In this document: piece by piece, positions 18,600 to 31,499 of the stretch
Numbering within the stretch: position 1 is the first letter of the stretch
Layout of the letters: every line of letters begins with the position of its first letter
NCBI GenBank assembly: GCA_905142475.1
Contig: LR990730.1
Span: 4,216,001-4,280,000, forward strand
DNA from: Xanthomonas hydrangeae
GTDB lineage: Bacteria; Pseudomonadota; Gammaproteobacteria; Xanthomonadales; Xanthomonadaceae
Length of the DNA: 64,000 nt
Reading direction: 5' to 3'
The notes under the pieces: generated by a model
Told to the model about the DNA's origin: nothing
Databases searched by the model: none
What the model saw: only the letters and a program-made list of their open reading frames with translations
Translations under genes and position numbers: made by a program

Positions 18600-18693
18600 T
18601 CGTAGGCGCAGCTCCATCGTCCGTCGTGAAAAGCCTGCCCTCTCAGATTTCCACTGGAACCGACCTGGCCCAGCTGGATCAAGAACCCACCTC

Positions 18694-19662
18694 TCAGCGC
18701 GTTACCGCTTCCACCCGCGCCCAGTCAGCTGCATCGACCTTGGTCAGCGTCTCCAACGCGCCGAGATTTTCTTCCAGCTGCGCCACCCGGCTGGCGCCGA
18801 GAATCACCGTGGACACATGCGGGTTGCGCAGGCACCAGGCGATGGCCAGGCGTGCGGGCGACTGGCCCAACTCGGCGGCCAGCGCGCAGAACGCGCGGGC
18901 ACGTTCCAGGCGGCGGGCCTCCGGTGCACCCAGCACTTCGTCCTGCAACCAGTGATTGCCCGGCTGGCCCAGGCGGGTGTCGGCGTCCACGCCGGCGTTG
19001 TACTTACCGGTCAGCAGGCCCGAGGCCAGCGGCGACCAGATGGTGGTGCCCAGCCCGGCTTCGCATAGCGGGGCATACTCGCGCTCCAGCCGGTCGCGAT
19101 GCAGCAGGTTGTACTGCGGCTGTTCCATCGACGGGGCGTGCAAATGCTCCTGCTCGGCGATGGCGATCGCGGCGCGCAACTGTTCGGCGCTCCATTCGGA
19201 GGTGCCCCAGTACAGCACCTTGCCCTGGCGGATCAGTGCGTCCATGGCGCGCACGGTTTCCTGGATCGGCGTGTCCGGATCGGGCCGGTGGCAGAAGTAC
19301 AGATCCAGATACTCCACGCGCAGGCGCTTGAGTGCGGCATGGCAGGCGTCGGTGATGTGCTTGCGCGAGAGTCCGCGCTGGGTCGGGCGCGGGCTGTCCA
19401 CCGCGCCGAAGAACACCTTGCTCGAGACGCAATAGCCATCGCGCGGCAGGCGCAGGTCGGCGATGACATCGCCCATCACTTCTTCGGCGCGGCCGCGTGC
19501 GTAGACCTCGGCGTTGTCGAAGAAATTGATGCCGTTGTCCCAGGCGGCGGCAATCAGGTTGCGCGCTTCGCTGCGCCCGATCTGCTTGCCGAAGGTGACC
19601 CAGGCCCCGAACGACAAGGCCGACAGCTGCAGCCCGGTGGAACCCAGACGACGGTAATGCAT
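18694..19662 (-). CDS. aldo/keto reductase (Kv-beta-like group)
   Basis: This 322-residue NADPH-dependent oxidoreductase has an (alpha/beta)8 barrel. It carries the catalytic Asp/Tyr in NFFDNAEVYARG, Lys in CVSSKVFFG, and His in YLDLYFCHRPDPDTP. NADPH-binding sequence lies near the end (STVILGASRVAQLEENL). It resembles the voltage-gated K+ channel beta-subunit/YghZ group. The substrate is not known. It is a single-gene unit. Confidence 0.9.
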   Translation of the reverse strand: MHYRRLGSTGLQLSALSFGAWVTFGKQIGRSEARNLIAAAWDNGINFFDNAEVYARGRAEEVMGDVIADLRLPRDGYCVSSKVFFGAVDSPRPTQRGLSRKHITDACHAALKRLRVEYLDLYFCHRPDPDTPIQETVRAMDALIRQGKVLYWGTSEWSAEQLRAAIAIAEQEHLHAPSMEQPQYNLLHRDRLEREYAPLCEAGLGTTIWSPLASGLLTGKYNAGVDADTRLGQPGNHWLQDEVLGAPEARRLERARAFCALAAELGQSPARLAIAWCLRNPHVSTVILGASRVAQLEENLGALETLTKVDAADWARVEAVTR

Positions 19663-19847
19663 TGGCAGACTCCAACAACCTCCGCGGCGCCCTGCCCCGG
19701 ATCGGCGTGCGCAGTGTAGGACCTGAGGTTGCTGGGGCGACAGGGCGTGGCATGTTGGTCACATGATCGACCGCGGAATCTCCAGATATTCCGCCTGCAT
19801 GCGGCCAGTGCTTATGGATCAGCCGCTGCGAAAAGTGGGAGCGTGGT

Positions 19848-19940
19848 GTCGCGTCCGGGGGCGGGACCGTGTGGCGGCATGGATGCCGCCACCGAGCCTC
19901 CAGGGACGGATTCACGGCGTGTCCCGCTCCCGGACGCGAC
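19848..19940. repeat. hairpin repeat, core1 copy A1
   Basis: The arms 19848-19866 and 19922-19940 are complementary in 18 of 19 positions. They enclose a conserved core containing the nested palindrome GGCGGCATGGATGCCGCC. The core is in the orientation opposite to copies C1 and D1. It is paired with core2 copy A2 about 70 bases on. Confidence 0.85.
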
Positions 19941-20009
19941 GCCGCGCATCGACCGCTCCCGCCCGCGACATCTGACGGCTTTTTGAGAAGGCCTCGGTCA
20001 CTGCGGGGC

Positions 20010-20057
20010 GCTTGCGCGCGTACCGGCGTGGGACACGCCGCAAGTACGTCCATGTAG
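20010..20057. repeat. hairpin repeat, core2 copy A2, left half (split by IS110 element)
   Basis: The left 24-nt arm (20010-20033) and first part of core2 end at GTAG (20057). The remaining core and the perfectly complementary right arm are found 1.23 kb away at 21289-21344. The unit is therefore interrupted by the insertion sequence. Confidence 0.9.
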
Positions 20058-20157
20058 CAACTGTGTTGTTGGAGGGGGTTCTGACCGTTGTGGAAGCCTG
20101 GCACGGGAACGCCGGCCGCTGGTCAGCAGCCGGCGGATCCATCGAGAGCATGGTCAC

Positions 20158-21288
<1,131 letters not shown>

Positions 21289-21344
21289 AGGCTCTTACGC
21301 GGCATCCATGCCGCATAAGGTCCCACGCCGGTACGCGCGCAAGC
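21289..21344. repeat. hairpin repeat, core2 copy A2, right half
   Basis: This contains the nested palindrome GCGGCATCCATGCCGC and the right arm 21321-21344. That arm is a perfect 24-nt complement of the left arm at 20010-20033. Confidence 0.9.
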
Positions 21345-21636
21345 ACCTTCGGCTGTCGTCGGCGACTGATGGAAAAGCAGCGTCTGGCTGCCGGATCGAA
21401 TCACGGAGCGTGGCCTTCGCTGGCGCCATCGCGCTATCCCTTCCACTACCGGTGAGTCGACTCCGCAAATCCCCCACTTTGCGCAAGCACGGCTCACCCG
21501 CTCGCTACCGCCGGCCTGTCAGCGCCCGCTGCATCTCGGTTGCGGGCTGGCGGGGAGCGTCTGAACACCGCTCGCCTTGCCCACCGTCACCCCCTGCTCT
21601 AGGCTTCTCGGTTTGCCGTCTGCGCGGGGGAATGGA

Positions 21637-22935
21637 ATGGTCGAAGGTTTGGGAAGGATCGGCTTTGGCCTGTTCGGTCTGGCGGTGCTCATCGGCATCA
21701 CCTGGCTGTTTTCGAACAACCGCCGCGCGATCGACTGGAAGCTGGTTGCCACCGGTCTGGCGCTGCAGATTTCGTTCGCCGCACTGGTGCTGCTGGTGCC
21801 GGGCGGGCGCGACGTGTTCGACTGGCTAGGCCAGGGCTTCGTGAGGGTGCTGAGCTTCGTCAATGAGGGCTCCAGCTTCATTTTCGGCAGCCTGATGGAC
21901 ATCAACAGCAACGGCTTCATTTTTGCGTTTCAGGTGCTGCCCACCATCATCTTCTTCTCCGCGCTGATGGGCGTGCTCTACCACCTGGGCGTGATGCAGG
22001 TGGTGGTCCGCGCGATGGCCTGGGCGATCACCAAGGTGATGCGCGTGTCGGGGGCGGAAACCACCAGCGTGTGCGCCAGCGTATTCATCGGCCAGACCGA
22101 AGCGCCGCTGACGGTGCGCCCGTACATTCCCAAGATGACCCAGTCCGAGCTGCTGACGATGATGATCGGCGGCATGGCGCATATCGCCGGTGGCGTGCTG
22201 GCAGCGTACGTCGGCATGCTCGGCGGCAGCGACCCTGCGCAGCAGGCGTTCTACGCCAAACATCTGCTCGCCGCCAGCATCATGGCCGCGCCCGCCACCC
22301 TGGTGGTGGCCAAGCTGCTGGTGCCGGAAACCGGCACCCCGCTGACCCGCGGCACGGTCAAGATGGAAGTGGAAAAGACCACCAGCAATGTCATCGATGC
22401 GGCTGCGGCCGGCGCTGGCGATGGCTTGCGGCTGGCGCTGAATATCGGCGCGATGCTGCTGGCCTTCATCGCGCTGATCGCGTTGATCAACGCACCGCTG
22501 ACCTGGCTGGGCGATGTCACCGGCGCCGCCAAGGCGCTGGGCCATCCGACCAACCTGTCGACGATCTTCGGCTACGTGCTGGCGCCGATCGCCTGGGTGA
22601 TCGGTACCCCGTGGGTGGACGCGACCACGGTCGGCTCGCTGATCGGCCAGAAAGTGGTGATCAACGAGTTCGTCGCCTACAGCGAACTGTCGCGGATCGT
22701 GAAGGGCGAAGTGCCGGGCGTGGGCCTGAGCGCCGAAGGCCGGCTGATTGCCACGTATGCACTGTGCGGCTTTGCCAACTTCAGCTCGATCGCGATCCAG
22801 ATCGGCGGCATCGGCGGGCTGGCACCGGAACGCCGTCACGATCTGGCCAAGTTCGGGCTGCGCGCCGTGCTAGGCGGTTCGATCGCAACGTTCATGACCG
22901 CTACCATTGCCGGCGTGCTCTCGCATTTCGGTTGA
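21637..22935 (+). CDS. nupC: NupC-family concentrative nucleoside transporter
   Basis: The 432-residue inner-membrane symporter has about ten hydrophobic segments. CNT signatures include FIGQTEAPLTVRPYIPKM and GFANFSSIAIQIGGIGGLAPERR. The start at 21637 follows GGGGGAA. It takes up nucleosides with protons or sodium. The following gene is a ribokinase-like PfkB kinase 78 bases downstream, so nucleoside or ribose salvage is a sensible joint role. Confidence 0.93.
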   Translation: MVEGLGRIGFGLFGLAVLIGITWLFSNNRRAIDWKLVATGLALQISFAALVLLVPGGRDVFDWLGQGFVRVLSFVNEGSSFIFGSLMDINSNGFIFAFQVLPTIIFFSALMGVLYHLGVMQVVVRAMAWAITKVMRVSGAETTSVCASVFIGQTEAPLTVRPYIPKMTQSELLTMMIGGMAHIAGGVLAAYVGMLGGSDPAQQAFYAKHLLAASIMAAPATLVVAKLLVPETGTPLTRGTVKMEVEKTTSNVIDAAAAGAGDGLRLALNIGAMLLAFIALIALINAPLTWLGDVTGAAKALGHPTNLSTIFGYVLAPIAWVIGTPWVDATTVGSLIGQKVVINEFVAYSELSRIVKGEVPGVGLSAEGRLIATYALCGFANFSSIAIQIGGIGGLAPERRHDLAKFGLRAVLGGSIATFMTATIAGVLSHFG

Positions 22936-23013
22936 GGTGGCGCGGGTTCATCGGCGTGCCGGTCTAATCGCCGCACGCCACGTTTCATTCAGTCATTCAA
23001 GTCAAGGGTATTT

Positions 23014-23970
23014 ATGAGTTCGGTCGTCGTTGTCGGGTCCTTCAATGTCGATCACGTGTGGCGCTGTGATGTCCTGCCCGCGCCGGGTGCCACCATCGCC
23101 GGTCGCTACAGCACCGGCCCGGGGGGCAAGGGATTCAATCAGGCGGTCGCGGCCGCACGTGCCGGCGCCAAGACGCATTTTTTGTGCGCGCTGGGGGACG
23201 ATGCCGGCGGTGCGCTGGCGCGCTCGCTGGCGGCGCACGATGGCTTCGCGCTGATCGCCGAGCCCAGCAATGAGCCGACCGGCACCGGCGGTATCTATGT
23301 CGATGCGCATGGCCGCAACACCATCGTGATCGGTGCCGGCGCCAACTCGGTGCTGAGCGCCGCGTTCGTCGACAACCAGCGCGCGCTGGTCGCCTCGTCC
23401 CGGGTGTTGCTGGCGCAGCTGGAATCGCCGGCGGAAACCATCGAATCGGCGTTGGCATTGGCACGTGAGTGCGGAGTACTGACGGTGCTCAACGCCGCGC
23501 CGGCCAATGCGCCGACCTCGATCGGTCTGCTCAAGCTGTCGGATGTGCTGACGCCCAACGAAACCGAATTTGCCGCCCTGCTCGGCCGCCATGTCGGCGA
23601 GCGCATCAACGCCGACGATGTGGCCGCGCTGGACGGCAACACGCTGCATTCGCTATGCCGCAAGTTGCTGCCGGGCGGCACCGTGGTGGTGACGTTGGGT
23701 TCGGTGGGCGCGTTCATTTCGCACGCCGAAGAACAGCTGCGAGGCGACACCGCCGCGCATTACCGCGTGGGTGCGGAAAGCGCGCAGACGGTGGACACCA
23801 CCGGCGCCGGCGATGCCTTCAACGGTGCGCTGGTGGCCTCGCTGGCGCAGTCTCCCGGCGCCAGCTTCAACACCCACGTGCGCTTTGCCACCCGCTATGC
23901 CGCACGCTCCACCGAAATGGAAGGCGCTGCTACCTCGATGCCGCGAATGGTGCCCGAACCGGCCGTTTGA
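23014..23970 (+). CDS. rbsK: PfkB-family sugar kinase, probable ribokinase
   Basis: The kinase has 318 residues. PfkB signature 1 is GPGGKGFNQAVAAARAG, and signature 2 is DTTGAGDAFNGAL with the catalytic Asp. VLTPNETEF is typical of ribokinases. It phosphorylates D-ribose or a related sugar in the cytoplasm. It follows nupC closely on the same strand, so the pair may salvage ribose from imported nucleosides. Adenosine or another nucleoside as substrate cannot be excluded. Confidence 0.85.
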   Translation: MSSVVVVGSFNVDHVWRCDVLPAPGATIAGRYSTGPGGKGFNQAVAAARAGAKTHFLCALGDDAGGALARSLAAHDGFALIAEPSNEPTGTGGIYVDAHGRNTIVIGAGANSVLSAAFVDNQRALVASSRVLLAQLESPAETIESALALARECGVLTVLNAAPANAPTSIGLLKLSDVLTPNETEFAALLGRHVGERINADDVAALDGNTLHSLCRKLLPGGTVVVTLGSVGAFISHAEEQLRGDTAAHYRVGAESAQTVDTTGAGDAFNGALVASLAQSPGASFNTHVRFATRYAARSTEMEGAATSMPRMVPEPAV

Positions 23971-24192
23971 TCCGCACGCTTCACGCGACGACGAAGGCGA
24001 CCGCAGCGATGCGATCGCCTTTTGCGTTCGGGGCGTTGGCATGCACGCTAGAGACTGTTTTCGATTAGAGAACGGCCTGATGAGACCTGCCTGCCGACGG
24101 ATGCTGCGAACCGCGCGCTCAGCCGAACTTCGGTCTTCTTCCTCGGACAGTCGTTCGGGTAAGGAGGCGAGGCGTGATGCAGTGTCGGGCGC

Positions 24193-24368
24193 CCGCACCC
24201 TCATCCGGCGCTGACGCGCCACCTTCTCCCGAGGGGAGAAGGATGGAAAAGCCCCTCTCCCCGCAGGCCGAGAAGGCGCTGCTTACGCGCCAGTGGCGCG
24301 TGTGCCTTGGAGCGCCCGCGCCGCGAGCGCGGGCAGCGGCGCGAAGCGGGGGTTGGGGTGAGGGTACG
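24193..24368. repeat. composite palindromic repeat, second copy
   Basis: This is a member of the family at 769-898. It has CCTTCTCCCGAGGGGAGAAGG (24231-24242 region), CCCCTCTCCCC and GGGGTTGGGGTGAGGGTAC, with an expanded middle of extra GC palindromes. It fills most of the 620-base gap between the kinase and dusB, where no gene is seen. Confidence 0.7.
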
Positions 24369-24517
24369 ACGGAAGACAGTCAACTCACCGAAGAGGTGGG
24401 GATGAGAGTTCGGCCCGCCAACATCTCCGCCATAGCCGTCCTTTTCCCAGAGCGCTGACATTGCTCAACTGACTCGCATAGCAGTGGCGCAGGACCAAAG
24501 CCCGCAAGCGCTCTTAC

Positions 24518-24577
24518 GATTCCCCAATCCCCAATCCCCATTCCCGATTCCCGATTCCCGACTCCCCATTCCCCTCC
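24518..24577. repeat. degenerate 7-bp tandem repeats upstream of dusB
   Basis: About eight heptamers of the ATTCCCCA/ATTCCCGA type run up to 17 bases before the dusB start. The sequence TACAAT (about 24583-24588) lies between the repeats and the ATG. The same heptamer, in inverted halves, occurs at 58960-59037. Confidence 0.75.
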
Positions 24578-24593
24578 CAGCTACAATGCCGCC

Positions 24594-25592
<999 letters not shown>

Positions 25593-25634
25593 AACTGATT
25601 TTTCTAGCTTCAACTTTTTGTGAGAGCTGCACGC

Positions 25635-26462
25635 ATGAGCGCACCTAGCGACACGCCCACCTATCTGCATGGTTTTTCGCCTACCGAACAGGCGCGCCTG
25701 CTCAAACAGGCGCGCTTGCTCGAAGCCACCTTGTTCAATCAGATCGACTACAGCGGCGCGCGGCGTCTGTTGGAAGTAGGCAGCGGCGTGGGCGCGCAAA
25801 CCGAGATCCTGTTGCGCCGCTTTCCCGATCTGCACGTGACCGGCGTGGACTTGAGCGAAGCGCAATTGGGCGCGGCACGCGCGAATCTCGAGCGGCTGGC
25901 GTGGTGCCGCGAGCGCTACACCTTGCAACAGGCCGATGCGACCGACCTGCCGTTCAAGGCGCGTCAATTCGATGCGGCATTCCTGTGTTGGGTACTCGAA
26001 CATGTGCCCTCGCCCGCACGCGTGCTCAACGAAGTGCGCCGCGTGCTGTTGCCGGGTTCGCCGGTGTACGTCACCGAGGTCATGAATGCCTCGTTCCTGC
26101 TGCATCCGTACTCGCCGAATCTGTGGCGCTACTGGATGGCGTTCAATGATTTTCAGCACGACCAGGGCGGCGATCCGTTCGTCGGCGCCAAGCTGGGCAA
26201 CCTGCTGCTGGCCGGCGGCTTTCGCGATGTGCAGACCGAGATCAAGACGCTGCACCTGGACAACCGCGAGCCGGGCCGGCGCAAGACCATGATCGGGTTC
26301 TGGGAAGAAGTGCTGCTGTCGGCGGCCGAGCAATTGCTGCAGGCCGGCGCGGTCAACGCAGACACCGTGGACGGCATGCGCCGCGAACTGGCGCAGGTGC
26401 ACAGCGACCCGAATGCGGTGTTCTTCTATTCGTTCGTGCAGGCGCGTGCCACGGTGTATTGA
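25635..26462 (+). CDS. class I SAM-dependent methyltransferase
   Basis: The protein has 275 residues from the ATG at 25635 (a GTG at 25620 is possible). It has a Rossmann fold with motif I LLEVGSGVGAQTE, motif II Asp in HVTGVDLSEAQL, ADATDLPFKARQFDAAFLCWVLEHV and motif III RVLLPGSPVYVTEVMNAS. It resembles ubiquinone/menaquinone-type and natural-product methyltransferases of the type 11 group. The substrate is unknown. It lies 42 bases after dusB on the same strand. Confidence 0.88.
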   Translation: MSAPSDTPTYLHGFSPTEQARLLKQARLLEATLFNQIDYSGARRLLEVGSGVGAQTEILLRRFPDLHVTGVDLSEAQLGAARANLERLAWCRERYTLQQADATDLPFKARQFDAAFLCWVLEHVPSPARVLNEVRRVLLPGSPVYVTEVMNASFLLHPYSPNLWRYWMAFNDFQHDQGGDPFVGAKLGNLLLAGGFRDVQTEIKTLHLDNREPGRRKTMIGFWEEVLLSAAEQLLQAGAVNADTVDGMRRELAQVHSDPNAVFFYSFVQARATVY

Positions 26463-26534
26463 ACGCGCGTGCTGCCTGGGCTACTTGCGTGCGCGTTTCT
26501 GACCAGACCTGCTGAGCCGACCTGGTAAGCAAAC

Positions 26535-27626
26535 CTACTGAGAGACCGGCACAGGAGACGTGGCGGCATGTTCCAGATCGCCGGTCAGCACCGTGCCGGT
26601 CGGCTCGTGCCAGATACGGTGCCACATCTGCGCCAGCACTTCGCCGATCTGATCGCGTGCCACCGGCGCGCGGTAAGCGGCCTGAACCTGCCGCGGCGCA
26701 ATCGGCTGCCATTGCCCGTCTTCGCGATGGGCCACCACGAAGTTGAAGTTGTAATCCGGCTCCAGACCCATGCGCAGATCGCTGAGCATCAACTCGTCAT
26801 CGACCAGCCGCGCACGCATGAAGCCGCGATTGAACCAGCTCAGCCTGCGCACCGAATCGAACTTTGCCACTTCGCCCAGGGCCTGGGTATTGCTGGAATA
26901 GCCGCGAAAATGCATCGGGCCCTTGTCGGCCACCAGCGAGCGCTCGCCGATCACATACCCGTTGGGCGTCATCGCCACCACCCGCCACAACAAGGTATTG
27001 AGCGGCATCGGCACCGAGAAGCGCGGCGCATCCTTCAAACCGAGTGCGGCCAGCGCGCGGTCGGCTTCGCGGTCGACCAGGTGCTTGGCCAGCAGCGACC
27101 AACCCAGATACGCAGAACTCAACGCAAGCCCGATCACCAAGGCGTGCTGGGCAAGCGGCCGCGCACGTGCGAACCACGCCACCGCACAGGCCAGCAACAG
27201 CCATAGCGTGTAGCCCGGATCGATGATGAACACACTCGACCACATCGCCGGATGCGGCTGCAACGGCCACCACAGCTGGGTGCCATAGACAGTGAAGGCA
27301 TCCAGCAATGGGTGCGTGATCAAGGCCAGCTGGATCGCCCAGAACCAGCGTTTGGGCGCGCTGGCCACGCGCCGGTTGCCGTAGCGACGGTACAGCCACC
27401 AGATCAGCCAGCCGACGAATGGCAGCACCAACAACGAATGGCTGGCGCTGCGATGCACGGTCATCTGCGTGACCGGGTCGCTGGTAAAGGGCAGCAGCGC
27501 CAGTGCGTCGAGATCGGGCAAGGTGCCCAGTGCCGCGCCGGCCAACAAGGCGGCACGGCGCTGTCCGGCCGGGGCGATGGCGGCAGCGACGGCGCCGCCG
27601 AGAACGATCTGGGTCAATGAATCCAT
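26535..27626 (-). CDS. YdjM-like membrane-bound metal-dependent hydrolase
   Basis: The protein has 363 residues starting [17 protein letters not shown]. The N-terminal half carries the YdjM (DUF457) pattern of membrane helices with metal-ligand candidates: GALPDLDAL-type sequence ([10 protein letters not shown]), HRSASHSLL and [15 protein letters not shown]. The C-terminal half (about 200-363) is a soluble extension ending in VPVSQ. YdjM-type proteins are inner-membrane hydrolases whose natural substrates are unclear. It is transcribed away from metK. Confidence 0.85.
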   Translation of the reverse strand: MDSLTQIVLGGAVAAAIAPAGQRRAALLAGAALGTLPDLDALALLPFTSDPVTQMTVHRSASHSLLVLPFVGWLIWWLYRRYGNRRVASAPKRWFWAIQLALITHPLLDAFTVYGTQLWWPLQPHPAMWSSVFIIDPGYTLWLLLACAVAWFARARPLAQHALVIGLALSSAYLGWSLLAKHLVDREADRALAALGLKDAPRFSVPMPLNTLLWRVVAMTPNGYVIGERSLVADKGPMHFRGYSSNTQALGEVAKFDSVRRLSWFNRGFMRARLVDDELMLSDLRMGLEPDYNFNFVVAHREDGQWQPIAPRQVQAAYRAPVARDQIGEVLAQMWHRIWHEPTGTVLTGDLEHAATSPVPVSQ

Positions 27627-27860
27627 CGCCCGATGCTAGCAGGCCCAACATGCATTGGCAGGCATGTTTGTACGCGTTTTCAGTCGAATGCAGGGCGATC
27701 AGTGGCGAGGCTTGGCTGGTCGCCCCGGACGGCAGCGCCTTGCTGTCACCGACTTCTGCTTAACTCCATTGCCACCTGTTCAGGCGCACAATGCAACCGA
27801 CATGCGGGGCGTGTATCATCCGCAGCCATCTTTTCATCCGAATCAAGGGATATAAGCCAG

Positions 27861-29072
<1,212 letters not shown>

Positions 29073-29110
29073 GTCAGTTGCTCCTGCGGGAGTGGAACTG
29101 ACGAGAAGTG

Positions 29111-29144
29111 CAAATGGGCCGCAGATGCGGTCCATTTGCGTTTT
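29111..29144 (+). terminator. rho-independent terminator of metK
   Basis: A near-perfect inverted repeat (CAAATGGGCCGCA / GCGGTCCATTTG around a GAT loop) is followed by CGTTTT. It lies just downstream of metK. Confidence 0.85.
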
Positions 29145-29223
29145 GGCCGAACGTGTATCGTCATCAAGGCTTGTGTGGGAAGCATCGCTTGCCGATCAGC
29201 AGTGGCAATGTTGGGAGCGTGGT

Positions 29224-29316
29224 GTCGCGTCCGGGGGCGGGACCGTGTGGCGGCATGAATGCCGCCACCGAGCCTCCAGGGACGGATTCACGGCGTGTCC
29301 CGACACCGGATGTGGC
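29224..29316. repeat. hairpin repeat, core1 copy B1
   Basis: This shares core1 and the left arm with A1. The right arm is degenerate, so the outer stem is weak, and the nested palindrome has GGCATGAATGCC. It is paired with core2 copy B2. Confidence 0.8.
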
Positions 29317-29403
29317 GCCGCGCCGCCGACCGACCCCGCACACCGATCGGTCTTGCGCACGACATCTGGCGTTTTCATGCCAATGCTTCGGTTTGCTGCG
29401 GGC

Positions 29404-29505
29404 GCTTGCGCGCGTACCGGCATGGGACACGCCGCAAGTACGTCCGTGTAGGCTCTTACGCGGCATCCATGCCGCGTAAGGTCCCACGCCGGCACGCGCG
29501 CAAGC
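29404..29505. repeat. hairpin repeat, core2 copy B2 (uninterrupted)
   Basis: The 24-nt arms 29404-29427 and 29482-29505 enclose an intact core2 with TGTAGGCTCTTAC, the sequence split by the IS110 element in copy A2. It serves as the empty-site reference. Confidence 0.9.
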
Positions 29506-29535
29506 ACCACCGATCATTGTCGGTGGCTGAGAGAA

Positions 29536-29668
29536 AGCCCCTCTCCTGCGGGAGAGGGGTTGGGGTGAAGGTGCGGGGCGAAGCCTCTTTGCGTATTGGA
29601 TGACACGAGGCTTCGCACGTACCCTCATCCGCCCCTGCGGGGCACCTTCTCCCGGTGGGAGAAGGAAC
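29536..29668. repeat. composite palindromic repeat, third copy
   Basis: It begins CCCCTCTCCTGCGGGAGAGGGG and ends with a CCTTCTCCC/GGGAGAAGG hairpin, with GAGGCTTCG-containing arms between. It belongs to the family at 769-898. With B1 and B2 it accounts for most of the gap between metK and the phosphatase gene. Confidence 0.8.
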
Positions 29669-29712
29669 AGCCGCTGATCACCTTTTTCGAGATAAAGATT
29701 GCTGCTGCACGG

Positions 29713-31101
29713 TTACAAATCGAGCTGCAGTTGTTTCTCAAGCGCCTGCATAAACTCCGGCAACGGGCACGCCATGCGTTGCTCAGCTGTGCAAACGCCA
29801 AGCGCCAGCTCCTGCTGCAACGGCGGATGCTCCAGATTGAGCGGCGCCAGCGTGCGCAGTTGATCCAGCGATTGCGCCAGATACCGCGCACGCACCACCT
29901 GCTTCCCACTCGGCTCGCGCCATAGGCCCAGCACCAACGCACCGCCCGGCGGCGGATCATCCGCGCCGTAGCCGGGCAAGTGAAAGTGCACGCCCAGCAA
30001 ACTGCTCAACGCGGCGATATGCGTGTCGCTGCCGACGAACAGCGAGACCTTCGCCGCCTGCGCGTCACCGAAGCGTTGCAGCACTTCGCGCGCCAGCGGT
30101 GCGCCCGAGCGCGCGGCCATGTAGTGCGGTCGTGCGTAGATGTCGAACAGCAGCGCGTGCAGCCGCGAGACCTGCACCAGCCGCTCAGGCGTGGCGAGGC
30201 CCCAGCCGACCTGCGACTGCGGCAAGCCTTCGGCGTATTGCAGCAGCAGGACCTCGCCGGTGCCGGAGGTCAGATCGATTGGCCCACCCAAGGCCAGGCC
30301 GCGACCATTGGCAGACGGCGTCAGCGTGGATGGCATCTGCGCAAAGTCGCAGGGCGTGCGGGTGCAGCCCAGAATCTGCTGCATCGCCTGCAGTTCGGCC
30401 GCATGCCCTTGCAGCAACGCGGCAGGACCGCCGGTCTGCTTTTCGATCGAGGCGACCGCTGCAACGGCATCGAATGCAACCGCGCCGGCTTCGATCGGTC
30501 GAAACAACGGGTCGTTGCTGCCGGCCTCGCGGTGCCCGGCCACGATGCCGCAACCGGGTGCCAGCGCCTCGGCAAGCAAGGCGCCGCTGTCGATGGTGCG
30601 TTGATCGGTATTGGCCCAGATCGACACGCTGCCTGGCGCCGGGCAACCGCTGCTCGGTAACACCTTGTGCTGCGACAGCCATTGGCGCAGATAGTCGCCG
30701 CTCAACTGCACGCCGATGCGCCCATGCGCAGTGAGCAGGCTGGCCGGCGTGGACCACTGCGGCCACGGCGCGTCTGCGTAGTGCGCTGCGGCGGCTTCGC
30801 CCTGCAACGGCGCACGCACGCCATGCCGGAACACCACAACCACGCGCTCCAGTTGCTCGGTCTGAGCGGCCGGCACGACTGCAGAAGGCGCAGGCCTCTG
30901 CGGCGTGCAAGCGATCAGCAGCAGCACGCCAAATGCGAGTGCCGGCATCAGCCAGCGCGGCCGAGGCGCTGTCTTCGAGCGTTGCCTGACACCTGCGTGC
31001 AACGGCGCAGTGATCCCGCCCGACGGCAACAACGCAATCCCCAGCGCGTCGCTGCCGTCATCGCCTGCGGGCGTCTGTTCACCACCCTGCCCCGTTTTCA
31101 T
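29713..31101 (-). CDS. histidine acid phosphatase / phytase-like protein
   Basis: The protein has about 462 residues. The phosphatase motif VVVFRHGVRAPLQG gives the phospho-accepting His and Arg pair, and a distal HD-like element is SLFVGSDTHIAAL. Such enzymes cleave phosphate monoesters or phytate in the periplasm. A hydrophobic segment with lipobox-like LLIAC lies unusually deep, near residue 58 (LMPALAFGVLLLIACTP). The true start may therefore be internal (ATG at 30966), although neither has a strong ribosome site. The ATG at 31101 is my default. Confidence 0.82.
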   Translation of the reverse strand: MKTGQGGEQTPAGDDGSDALGIALLPSGGITAPLHAGVRQRSKTAPRPRWLMPALAFGVLLLIACTPQRPAPSAVVPAAQTEQLERVVVVFRHGVRAPLQGEAAAAHYADAPWPQWSTPASLLTAHGRIGVQLSGDYLRQWLSQHKVLPSSGCPAPGSVSIWANTDQRTIDSGALLAEALAPGCGIVAGHREAGSNDPLFRPIEAGAVAFDAVAAVASIEKQTGGPAALLQGHAAELQAMQQILGCTRTPCDFAQMPSTLTPSANGRGLALGGPIDLTSGTGEVLLLQYAEGLPQSQVGWGLATPERLVQVSRLHALLFDIYARPHYMAARSGAPLAREVLQRFGDAQAAKVSLFVGSDTHIAALSSLLGVHFHLPGYGADDPPPGGALVLGLWREPSGKQVVRARYLAQSLDQLRTLAPLNLEHPPLQQELALGVCTAEQRMACPLPEFMQALEKQLQLDL

Positions 31102-31499
31102 CGCTTGCCTGGAACACATACTTGGCGGTCATCCCGTTGGTCATGGCGGAATGTACGGTGCCAATATGCAAGGCAGACGACACCTGGCGAAACTTCCTCA
31201 AATGTCCGGGCAGCCGCCACGCGGCGATAGATGCCCGGAATCAGCCGCACGGTTGCGGTACCAAGAGCGGCATCAGTCTTGTCCAATGACGACTCGCCGC
31301 ATGGTGCGCTGCCTTGCGTAGATAACCCGACACACCGGTCGTCAGGACGCACTGCACAAGGCAGCGGCACGATGACATGCAGATGGGCCGGCATCAGCCC
31401 ATCGACACACGCCCGAACCGCGTGCGTAATGCGTCACCTGTCCGGGATCGCATGGTCCTGCGTCTGCATGCGAGCGATGCCGCGCAGATCGGCTCGCAC
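31102..31499 (-). pseudogene. possible remnant of a Y1/HUH-type transposase (weak)
   Basis: There is no intact gene in this 398-base gap. On the minus strand around 31420-31350 a frame reads THAVRACVDGLMPAHLHVIV, whose HLH within hydrophobic residues resembles the HUH motif of REP-associated or IS200-like transposases. A neighbouring frame continues with SGYLRKAAHHAASRHW and is then broken by a stop. The reading needs at least one frame change, so this would be a decayed copy. Chance similarity cannot be excluded. Confidence 0.25.

Noticed and set aside
24518..24577. Possible CRISPR-like array
   Set aside because: The units are only 7 bases with no spacers, so this is a simple tandem repeat.
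27630..27860. SAM riboswitch before metK
   Set aside because: None of the conserved SAM-I or SAM-II blocks could be found in the leader.
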